NCBI RefSeq assembly: GCF_016097555.1
Contig: NC_054707.1
Coordinates: forward strand, 46,116,692 to 46,180,691
Origin: Gigantopelta aegis
Taxonomy: Eukaryota; Mollusca; Gastropoda; Neomphalida; Peltospiridae
DNA length: 64,000 nucleotides
Reading direction: 5' to 3'
The position numbers were made by a program, and so were the translations under genes. This document shows, in pieces, positions 36,056 to 47,921 of this stretch (its first letter is position 1; every line of letters begins with the position of its first letter). The notes below the pieces were generated by a model. It searched no databases. It had not been told where the DNA came from and worked only from the letters and a program-made list of their open reading frames with translations.

Positions 36056-36139
36056 TGACAGGCTCTTGGTTGTTATTAATCATGGTGTTTGCGATTGTAG
36101 TTATAACGAATTCTTTGACTGGATCCGTAAATTTCTTCA
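36056..36139 (+). CDS. Candidate first exon with signal-peptide-like start
   Basis: ATG opens MTGSWLLLIMVFAIVVITNS, a hydrophobic stretch like a signal peptide, then SVNFFI directly before a good donor (ATT|GTAAGT). No matching second exon was recognised downstream on the + strand before the P450 gene. It could be chance. Confidence 0.22.
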
Positions 36140-36293
36140 TTGTAAGTAATCATTTCTCTTGATCCAACAATATTTCAAAATATACTAACAAACATTATGA
36201 AGCAATTTTCCCCTTAGCCGATTACATTTTCCAGAATTTAAAAACACAAACAAATTCATGGATTAAAAACACTGACTTGTCGAGAGCTCGACG

Positions 36294-36327
<34 letters not shown>

Positions 36328-36679
36328 ACCCCAGCACCCAACCTCCTGGATCCTCATCATACACACAAACTAGCACGGCTATGACTAACTAGACTTGTTT
36401 TATACTACGATTATTTATACTTCACAACGTCATACAAAACGACTGATATCTCGTACAACGTTGTGAACATTCCAAATAAACTACTCGCAACTACTCCGAT
36501 TAGGGATCATCTCAACAAAAAACAAACAAAGTAAAAGATAAGAAGAAGAAAGAAAAAAAAAACGAAATTGTTTCGTCTGTTGTGAAGGTGGTGGCCATTT
36601 ATATTATCTCCCTTTAATTATGTCTTTTTTTTTATCATCATCTTACGTTTTCTTACATGTTGGCATTACTGTCAGATAT

Positions 36680-36884
36680 TTCTCGTTCCAGCCAGTGCAC
36701 CACAACTGGTATATCAAAGGCCGTGGTATGTGTTATCCTGTTTGTGGGATGGTGCATATAAAAGATCCCTTGCTACTAATGGAAAAATGTAAGACTATAT
36801 GTAAAAATTACCGATTGTTTGACATCCAATAGCCAATGATTAATAAATCAAGGTGCTCTAGTGGTATCGTTAAACAAAACAAAA
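36680..36884 (+). repeat. SINE core and tail type 2 without head
   Basis: Starts in the core at TTTCTCGTTCCAGCCAGTGC and ends GTTAAACAAAACAAAA. Confidence 0.82.
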
Positions 36885-36905
36885 TAAAATTCAAAAACGA
36901 AGACA

Positions 36906-37140
36906 TGCAATCAACACATTTTATTTATGGTTATATGGCGTCGGACATATGGTTAAGGACCACACAGATATTGAGGGAGAAAACCCGCTGTCGCCCCTTC
37001 ATGGGCTACTCTTTTCGATTAGCAGCAAGGAATCTTTTATATGCACCATCCCATAGACAGGATAGCACATACCACGTTCTTTGATGTACCAGTCGTGGTG
37101 CAATGGCTGGAGCGAGAAATAGCCCAATGGGCCAACTGAC
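36906..37140 (-). repeat. SINE core and tail type 1, inverted to the previous copy
   Basis: CAACACATTTTATTTATGGT to CGAGAAATAGCCCAATGGG. The head is lost. It lies tail to tail with 36680-36884. Confidence 0.82.
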
Positions 37141-37784
37141 CAGACAATTGAATGAAGAGATTGGGGTGACGTTCGGGTAGAGACGATATAAGTTGGAGTG
37201 CATGCGTAATACTTTAACATGCTCATATACCACGAAGGTTTCGAGCATGTCCGACCCAGGGTTCGGTCTCTCTGGGAAGCCAGGGGCCCAATCCGAGGCA
37301 GAGCGTCGTTTCTTTAGCAATATTAAATTGTGACATGATCCCTTTCATAATATAAATATAAATATGTATGTGATACAAATAGCCTGTACGAACGTTTCGT
37401 CTTTCACACACACACGCAACACACACACGCTCGCACGCACATTCACACGCGCACATCCACACACGCACACGTGTATACACACAGACTCACGCACACACAG
37501 CACTCACACATGTAATTGTTCTTTTGAATATAACAATATAAAACGGAAAATTAAAAGTTTCAATTTAATATTTATTGAAACGTACAGGTGATTTTGTAGA
37601 CGAAAATGTGTTTGCCAAAAGACCACATTTTAAAATACCGGTAGCAGAATGTTGCGGGTATATACATAGTAAATAAGCTGTTATACAATAACAAGGTGAA
37701 ATTTAGTGGTTTAGGTGTAACGGGCTATTGGTCTGTTCAACAACTCTGTCTGTGGGTGGTGATGAATTCGGGAACAGCCCTAAG

Positions 37785-38410
37785 TGTTAAAAAGTACTGA
37801 ACTACAATTGTGTATTCATCCACAATTAGGTAATAAAACGTATTGAGCCACATTATGCATTAAGGTGTATTGAACCAATTATGTGTTTAGGAGTATTGAA
37901 CCACATTACAAATGTGTTCAGGAGTATTGAACCATATTTATGTTATAAACAAGTCTTAAGCCACAATTATGAATCTTGATGTACTGAACTAATATTAAGT
38001 GTTAAAAAGTATTGAATGACAATTATGCATTAAAAAGTACTGAACCACAATCAAGTATTAAAACATATTGAACCACAATCAAGTATTAAAACGTATTGAA
38101 CCACAATCAAGTATTAAAAAGTATTGAACCACAATAAAGTATTAAAACATATTGAACCACAATCAAGTATTAAAAATTATTGAACCACAATCAAGTATTA
38201 AAAAGTATTGAACCACAATAAAGTATTAAAAAGTATCGAACCACAATCAAGTATTAAAAAGTATTGAACCGCAATTAATTACCAAAACATATTAAACCAC
38301 AATTATATATTAAACATTATTGAACCACAATCAAGTATTAAAAAGTGATGACCCATAATTATTTTTTTTTTTTTTAAATTAACGACAATCAAGTATTAAA
38401 AAGTATCAAA
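37785..38410. repeat. 28-bp minisatellite downstream of the P450
   Basis: Some 20 units of AACCACAATCAAGTATTAAA with AAGTATTG, more diverged to the left. It ends 30 bases from the P450 stop. Confidence 0.9.
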
Positions 38411-38439
38411 ATGGCGGACCGGTAGAAGAGGTGGTGGTA

Positions 38440-38553
38440 CTAGTCTCGTCTCCGGATGAATTCGAAAGACAGCGGTTCTGACGGCGTGTTGAGAAGCTTC
38501 ATGCTGATTGACAAGTCACGATCCTTCTTACCTAGGCTGTATTGCTGGAGTAT
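38440..38553 (-). CDS. P450 exon 9 (C-terminus and stop)
   Basis: Thirty-seven codons from ILQQYSLGKKDRDLSI through LLNTPSEPLSFEFI to RRRD and TAG. LLNTPxxPLxFxFI is the usual C-terminal strand of mitochondrial P450s. The 3' flank runs straight into a 28-bp minisatellite. Confidence 0.93.
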   Translation of the reverse strand: MLQQYSLGKKDRDLSISMKLLNTPSEPLSFEFIRRRD

Positions 38554-40146
38554 CTGAAACAAAAACAAAAAAAAACGTTTTAATTAGTTCCGACGTGGAT
38601 CACATGGATAGGAAGTGATTGTAACGTGGGCGATCTGTTAACTTAGGTCAAGGAGCAGTGTCAGTAAGGTCATAATTTCAAACAGATAATATGCGTTTTC
38701 TTTAATGACAACACTAGAGCACAAGGGCTAATGGATGTAGAATATTTGACACCAAGTCTTACATTATTCCATCAGCAAACGCGGCTCTTTTATGCAGTTT
38801 CTCACAGATAGGACACATATACCCCTGTCTTTGATATACCAGTCGTGGGGCACTGTTTGTGACGAGAGAAACCCCAATCAGAAAATGGGTCCACTGAGGG
38901 GGGTTCAGAGCTACGATTAAAGCACTTCAGACGAGTGCTCTACCAACTGAGCTAGATCGCCTGTGAGTTCAGACACACTAACCTCGACGTGGCCAGTAGT
39001 TCTAGGCTCAGACAACCAACTGCCAACATAAAGTTGACCAACGTTCTGCTGTCACGACTTCTACGACTGTCCAGTTGCTAGTCTGAGCGCTCTTACAAGT
39101 CGATTCTCGTCGTATACCCCATGAGTTGTCAATCTGAGCGCAACCGTCGTATGTCGGGAGTTGGAGAAATTACAACGCAACCGTCGAGTTAACCAACTTC
39201 GTCGTGACAGTTGACAGTCTGACGCTAGCATTAGGAAGGAAGGAAATGTTTTATGTAACGACGTACTCGACACATTTTATTTCCGGTTATATGGCGTCAG
39301 ACATATGGTTAAGGACCACACAGATATTGAGAGAGGAAACCCGCTGTCGCCACTTCATAGGCTACTCTTTTCGATTAGCAGCAAGGGATCTTTTATATGC
39401 ACCGTCCCACCAGACCACGGCCTTTGATATGCCAGTTGTGGTGCACTGGCATTAGATTTTGTTTTAATTAGACTCTCAGTTTCAGGCGGGGGGGGGGGGG
39501 GGGGGGGTTGCCCATTGGTATAGTGCTCACTTGATGCGCGGTCAGTCTGGGATCGATCCCAGTCGGTGGGCCCATTGGGCTATTTCTCGCCATGAAGTGG
39601 CGACAGCGGGTTTCCTCTCAATATCTGCGTGGTCCTTAACCATATGCCTCTGGTGCCATATAACCGTAACTAAAATGTGTTACGTGCGTCGTTAAATAAA
39701 ACATTTCCTTCCTTCCTTTCTTCCTCAGTTTCAGACCAACCTTTATGATGCCGAGTGAAACCTCCTGCAGCGCGAGTCGCCTGCCGGGGCACGATCTCGG
39801 CCCGTGCCCGAACGGAATGGTCAGGTACGGCGAGATCGGCTCCTTCCCGTTCTCCCGCATCCAGCGCTCCGGCTTCAGCACGTGCGGCTCATTCACGAAC
39901 CGCGGGTCGCGGCCAGTCATGTCGCACTGCAGCACCACATTGGTCTGAAATACAACGGAAGATAAAAGTTAAAGTAGCTGCTGCTGCTGCTGCTGCTGCT
40001 GTTGTTGTTGTTGTTGTTGTTTTTGTTTTGTTTGTTGTTGTTGTTTGTTTGTTTTTCTAACGAGATAACTAGAATGTTTTGGTGTATGTAATCATCGTCT
40101 GTTGTATGTTAAACATTTGATCACTGTAAAACGAAGTCAGAGAAAA

Positions 40147-40227
<81 letters not shown>

Positions 40228-43200
40228 CAGCAAGATATCTTTTATATGCACTTTCCCACAGACAGGGCAGCACAAACCACGGCCTTTGATATACCAATTG
40301 TAGGGCATTGGTTGGGACGGATTGACGAAAAACCCACGAATAGTTTACATATTTAATACACGTAGGAAGAATACAATCGATGTATAACCAAACGTTATAT
40401 ATAACAATGCATTCTCGATGTTATTAGCACAATCACACTAACACACTGTACATTCATACTTACCCCAGCTGGAATGGAATATCCTTGAAATGAAGTATCC
40501 TTGGCTAAAGTTCTGCCTAAACCTGGTGCCACAGGATACATTCTGAAAACGAAATTCAAATTTTTATTGAAATCATCTTAAACAAATGTAAACCAACCAT
40601 AATCATATACAGCACATTTTTGAGCTTGTTTACTTTCATGTCAAAAATCTTGAGTTCAGAGTCATCTATGTAACTTCATTGGTGTTAGGAAGAACCTGTT
40701 CTCTTTATCGTTTATTTATTGAAAACTATTTTTCACAACAGATTGGCATTCACTCAATGGACTTGTTTTATAAAAAGAAATACACACAAAAACAAAACAC
40801 CCATTACAAAACCAAACCAAAACAAAACACACTACACGCATTTGGAATGTTTTCCCTCTTTGGCACAACCATTGTGAAAACCTATTCCATGGATACGTCT
40901 TACAAAATGTTTAATAGGGCCAAAATCAGTTCAGGGCCATGACTATCGGAGGTAGAGGGCACGAACCACTGCCCTAGAATGAACACATCCATTGGCGATG
41001 TGGCCATGACTATCGGAGGTAGAGGGCACGAACCACCGCCCTAGAATGAACACATCCATTGGCGATGTGGCCATGACTATCGGAGGTAGAGGGAACGAAC
41101 CACCGCCCTAGAATGAACACATCCATTGGCGATGTGGCCATGACTATCGGAGGTAGAGGGCACGAACCACCGCCCTAGAATGAACACATTCATTGGCGAT
41201 GTGGCCATGACTATCGGAGGTAGAGGGCACGAACCACCGCCCTAGAATGAACACATTCATTGGCGATGTGGCCATGACTATCGGAGGTAGAGGGCACGAA
41301 CCACCGCCTAGAATGAACACATTCATTGGCGATGTGGCCATGACTATCGGAGGTAGAGGGCACGAACCACCGCCCTAGAATGAACACATCCATTGGCGAT
41401 GTCAGAAGAACTGCCCAGGAGAGGGGGGCATGTCTCAACCTTGATTGGATGTAGGCATCTGTTAAATCTCAAAACTCTTTAAATAAGTGCCACCTCCCAC
41501 AAAACAAAACCCTACGAACATGTGCTAGTTTCACTTCCAAGTGTAATCTTTCTCTAGCTATGAAGACCCTATATTATCCATCCCCATCCCACCCCTTTAA
41601 ATCAGACTTGATAAATTGATACAGTTTTAAAATGATGCAGTTTCATTTACTAGTGAATGTTGCTACAGATAAATTGATACAGTTTTAAAATTGTTGTAGT
41701 TTCATTTACCAGCGACTGTTGCTCCAAGAAGATATGTGTCTGTTTACCTGAGCGACTGTTGCTCCAAGAGGATGTGTGTGCGTTTACCTAAGCGACTGTT
41801 GCTCCAAGAAGATATGTATATGTTTACCTGAGCGACTGTTGCTCCAAGACGATATGTGTATGTTTACCTGAGCGACTGTTGCTCCAAGAAGATATGTATA
41901 TGTTTACCTGAACGACTGTTGCTCCAAGATGGTATGTGTATATTTACCTGAGCGACTGTTGCTCCAAGAAGATATGTGTGCGTTTACCTGAGCGACTGTT
42001 GCTCCAAGAAGATATGTGTATGCTTACCTGAGCGACTGTTGCTCCAAGAAGATATGTGTGCGTTTACCTGAGCGACTGTTGCTCCAAGAAGATATGTGTA
42101 TGTTTACCTGAGCGTCTCTTTTAAAAACCCTCTGAGGTACGACATCTCCCTCAACATCTCTGCCGTGATAGTCGAGCGACCGGACGTAACGTCCGCTATT
42201 TCTCTCTGCAGTTCTTTTTGAACATTCTGGTGTTTTGCTAGAGCATGGAGACTAAAGGCCATGAAATTCCCAGTCTGCAAAATGATATACAAAAATGTAT
42301 TCTAAAACATAGAAATTATTATCTTTAAAACAAAAGGTAGCAATTAAAAGCATATCCACTAATTAAATCCATTCAGTTCTTTAGTATATCACCAGTGGCT
42401 ATGTAGAATTGACCTTTTATCAATATAAATAAAGATATTGGCTATCAAAATGCATTGATAACAGCAGATACCAAATGAGACATCAGTTATCCTGAAGTGT
42501 TCCAATATATGTAATATTTGTTTCACATTAGTATTCACATAAAGGGTCTTTATAAAATGTACATCATATTATCATAATATCAAGTAATAATTTGGTTTAA
42601 ACAATATTTATTAGCAAATCAAATTTGGGATTGGCCAACAGGCAAATGCCTATATTAAGGCCTCTCCCTACATAATTTGGTAACAACCAGTGTAAGGCCG
42701 CTCTCACCGTGTCAACACCTGCTGAAAACAGCTCGCTGATGAAGGTGAATATTTCCTGGAAGGTCAGTTTGGACGCTGTGATCAGGTAATGGATTAGATT
42801 CATACTTTCTTTGTCGGCGTCTGCACCTGGAATCTCTTTCATGGCTTTGTCCATGCTGCTCAGAGCTTCCCTGAAAAAAAGGACGAATTGTCTGATAGGT
42901 TGCCTTGCATTAAACCAGAACACTCCGTGTTACACGCCAAGAAAAGGAAAGGAATTTGTTCCACGATACCTCAGCAAATTTTAAACCATGGCCATTTGAT
43001 TTCTAACGAATTATCATTCGGACACTGCGTCGAAAGAATGAGAGAGAAACCCTGTACCGCCACATAGGTACTTCTACTACTAAAGCAGCAAGAGTTCTTT
43101 TATATGCACTATTCCATCTACAGGATGTGTGTGTTGTTGTGTCTGTTGGAAGGTGCATATGAAAACATGTAGCAGTTTTACTCCAAGATAACGTGTCAGT

Positions 43201-46200
43201 AGCCGTTGATTAATAAATCTTTTATATGCACTATTCCATCTACAGGATGTGTGTGTTGTTGTCTGTTGGAAGGTGCATATGAAAACATGTAGCAGTTTTA
43301 CTCCAAGATAACGTGTCAGTAGCCGTTGATTAATAAATCTTTTATATGCACTATTGCATCTACAGGATGTGTGTGTTGTTGTCTGTTGGAAGGTGCATAT
43401 GAAAACATGTAGCAGTTTTACTCCAAGATAACGTGTCAGTAGCCGTTGATTAATAAATCTTTTATATGCACTATTCCATCTACAGGATGTGTGTGTTGTT
43501 GTGTCTGTTGGAAGGTGCATATGAAAACATGTAGCAGTTTTACTCCAAGATAACGTGTCAGTAGCCGTTGATTAATAAATCTTTTATAACTATTCCATCT
43601 ACAGGATGTGTGTGTTGTTGTCTTTGGAAGGTATATGCACTAGCAGTTTTACCCATCTAGTAGCCGTTGATGTATTCCATCTACAGTGTGTGTGTTGTTG
43701 TCTGTTGGAAGGTGCATATGAAAACATGTAGCAGTTTTACTCCAAGATAACGTGTCAGTAGCCGTTGATTAATAAATCTTTTATATGCACTATTCCATCT
43801 ACAGGATGTGTGTGTTGTTGTCTGTTGGAAGGTGCATATGAAAACATGTAGCAGTTTTACTCCAAGATAACGTGTCAGTAGCCGTTGATTAATAAATCTT
43901 TTATATGCACTATTCCATCTACAGGATGTGTGTGTTGTTGTCTGTTGGAAGGTGCATATGAAAACATGTAGCAGTTTTACTCCAAGATAACGTGTCAGTA
44001 GCCGTTGATTAATAAATCTTTTATATGCACTATTCCATCTACAGGATGTGTGTGTTGTTGTGTCTGTTGGAAGGTGCATATGAAAACATGTAGCAGTTTT
44101 ACTCCAAGATAACGTGTCAGTAGCCGTTGATTAATAAATCTTTTATATGCACTATTCCATCTACAGGATGTGTGTGTTGTTGTCTGTTGGAAGGTGCATA
44201 TGAAAACATGTAGCAGTTTTACTCCAAGATAACGTGTCAGTAGCCGTTGATTAATAAATCTTTTATATGCACTATTCCATCTACAGGATGTGTGTGTTGT
44301 TGTCTGTTGGAAGGTGCATATGAAAACATGTAGCAGTTTTACTCCAAGATAACGTGTCAGTAGCCGTTGATTAATAAATCTTTTATATGCACTATTCCAT
44401 CTACAGGATGTGTGTGTTGTTGTGTCTGTTGGAAGGTGCATATGAAAACATGTAGCAGTTTTACTCCAAGATAACGTGTCAGTAGCCGTTGATTAATAAA
44501 TCTTTTATATGCACTATTCCATCTACAGGATGTGTGTGTTGTTGTCTGTTGGAAGGTGCATATGAAAACATGTAGCAGTTTTACTCCAAGATAACGTGTC
44601 AGTAGCCGTTGATTAATAAATCAGTGTGCTCTAGTGATATCGTTATATAGACTTTTACATATACAGGATGTACTATTCTGTCTGTTGGAAAGTACATAGT
44701 CAAACCTGTATATAACGGCCTCCCAAAGGACCTGACAAAAGTGGCCGTTATAGACAGGTGACCCTTATATACAGGTTCAAACTTACAACTCATATATTAA
44801 AACATATCACAACTGTCATAAAAAGAAGATATACATGTACATGTATAATGAAACAATTTAGCGGGTTTACTACAAGACTGCGTTCAGTAGTCGATGATTA
44901 AGAAATCAACGTGCTCTAGTGGTGTCGTTATTTTAGCGGAACACATATAAGACAGAGTTACCTCCGGATAGTGTCTTGCGCCTCGGCGAATCTTCTGAAG
45001 AGGGACGTGTCCATGACCTTGAAGAGGGGAATCATGGACAGCTCCTTCTGGGTGAGCTCGAGGCAGGTGTGGACCGCCTGCTGGAAGTCGTTGTGCTGGT
45101 CCGCGTTCTTCCCGAACAGACCCAGCCTCTGGTTGAAGCACACAGTACCTACAGCTGGAACCGAATAAATAGCAAAACAACTCATTTCAGGCGCGGATCA
45201 AGGATTTGTTTGTTTGTGTTTTTTGCAGGGTGGGTATAAGGGAGAATACACTTTAAATTAAGTGGAACAATGTTTTAGTCGTGAGCAGGGTGTCCAAACC
45301 TCATCGACCAGCTCTGTCCCTCCGAATCCGCGCTTGATTTATAACAATAGCGAAAATTGCAGTCATGATAGCAATTCGGTTGTCTATAGTTAAAGTGACA
45401 GAGCCTAATTACCTCATATTTTTCATTATTGGAGCCTTTTTATATTGAAATTAGACACTATTTAGATTTTATTGTTTAGATTATCCATTTCCTTACATCC
45501 GAGGTGTTTTTGGTCATCTTGATGTTTCTAATACCACCAAATGCATTTCTCTTCTTTCTTTCTTTTCTTTTTTTTTCGTTATTTGTTGTCAATCTTTGTC
45601 AATATCTTATGCATACACAAAACATTAATTTAGTGTTTGGAATCCATGAAATGGTCACAATTACTGGCGAAGTACAAGTCAAATCTAGATGTGATCAATG
45701 AACGTCCAGGTGTGAATATGCCATCCTGGGACATTGCATACACTAGCGTAGCCGGGAGCAGTCATATCCCTACCCCCCCCCCCCCCCCTCCTTCAACCCC
45801 CATAACTAGGGCCACAACCACGAACACTGACCCACGCAGCCCCGTCTTGGAGGGGCCTGTTGTAGGGTACTAAGATAGAAAACATGCTACCTCCACTCCT
45901 TGTGCTACTCATAGCGATTAACAGCTAATATATACCATGCCAGTTGTGGAGCACTGACTGTAATGACAAATAGCCCAGTGGGTCCACAAACATATTTGCT
46001 GATAGTCGAAAGGAGAAGCCTATGTGGCAGTAATGATTGTCTTAAATACAATAAACTCAACAGCCTCAAACTGAAGAAATGCGGTGCAGTGTTCCATCAA
46101 AGAAAGCACACGTTCCTTTCCATTTTTGTGTTATTACAATTCAAGTCGGTATCTTATTACAATTCAAGGCAGCTCTAGTTATTACAAATCAGGTCAATTC

Positions 46201-46580
46201 TTTGTTACAATTCAAGTCAGCTAGTTTATTACAATTCAGGGCAGTTTTATTACAATTCAAGTCAGTATTACAATTCAGGGCAGTTTTTATTACAGGGCAC
46301 TACATACCTTCACTTGCATATTTGTAGATCTCTGGCAGGAAGTCGTGAACCCGCCCCTCCTGGTCCCTAACTTCCGTGATTCTCTGTACGAAGTCGTCCG
46401 CCACTTCCCCCTGCTCGTCGAGATACAGCTCCACGGTTTTGGGCGGCAGGAGGCGCTGCTGGACCTCTCTTCTCAGACGCCGCCATGATTCTCCTTGACT
46501 GCAAACAGAAAACGACAGTAATGTCTATCCGTTTAAGCGTTCATCGGCATATAGGAACGAATTTACGAAGCCTGGGTAGG

Positions 46581-46669
<89 letters not shown>

Positions 46670-47856
46670 CACAGGTGTTTAAGAATTGTAAATGAACGTA
46701 GGTACACGCGTTTAAGACCAAAACAGTGTTTGTAAAGTCGGCCAGTTATACTTAAACACTTGGTTTGGGGTGTCGTGGAATACCGTAGTTCCTCTAATGG
46801 GCGCTTATTCATTTCAAAAGGGTCTCAGACCGGGCCCTTATTGGAGACCGGCGAAGTAATAAAAAGGGACCCGTTATTTTTTATAAGTTTTTTTTTTTTT
46901 TTTAAATGATGTCGGGGAGTAATGAGTTTTCGGCTGTGTTACCCGGCGTTTATTTGTTGCAAAGTGTTACAGACCCGGCGCTTATTGGAGACCCAGTGCT
47001 TATTATAGGCAATATGTACTCTCGTCTCTCTTTCTCTTTCTCTCTGTCTGTCTGTGTCTGTGTACGAGCCCTCAGTTTTGTAGGGGACAGGCTGCTATTT
47101 GCCCCAATTAAATGAAAATGCCTGAATGTGGATAACAACATTTATTCATATTAGCATTAAGCTATGTCTCCATGTGCGCGTATGCGTATGCGTATGCGCG
47201 AACGTGTGCGTATTTAAAAATTAGTTTCTATGTATTTAAATTGTGATGTCTCCGTGTGTACGTATGCGTATGCGTGAGCGTCTGCGTCTGCGTAAAACAA
47301 ACGTACGCACAGAATCGGTACATGTTACGAATTTTTCTCTACGCTCACGCAGTATAGACACGTAAATTCCATAAAATTACGTCATCGGTGAATTCCCCGC
47401 TAAATTTGAAATTAACATTGTGTGCGTCTTTTCGTGATTTCAATCTTTTCAACAATATTATTATTATTATTATTATTATCACTATTACTATTATTATTGT
47501 TGTTGTTGTTATTATATATTTATTATTGTTATTATTATTTTTGTTGTTGTTGTTGTTGTTGTTGTTATTATTATTATAACTTTTCCCCATCTCATATTTC
47601 GGTGGCACTTACATGTTGTGACAGTCATTACGCATACGCGTACGCACACGTTCGCGCATACACATACGCATACACATACGCGTACATGGAGACATAAGTT
47701 TACTACAGTTATATAGGGTTGCAAACGAACTACTAATATTGTGGTTGGAATGGTGAAAATACATGGTAAAAACGTCTCAGGCCATCTCATTTTGTCCGAA
47801 TATCTTTATAGTTTTTGCCCGAATTCAGGATTTACCCCAGCACATGGGGGCAGTTG

Positions 47857-47921
<65 letters not shown>

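Noticed and set aside
39755..40060. Ala/Arg-rich then Val-rich frame on the + strand
   Set aside because: It is the antisense of P450 exon 8 followed by a CTG/TTG repeat.
43080..44441. Frames of 130-150 residues with 40-residue repeats
   Set aside because: Produced by the 120-bp SINE-derived satellite, whose unit length is a multiple of three. No start context or codon bias supports a gene.
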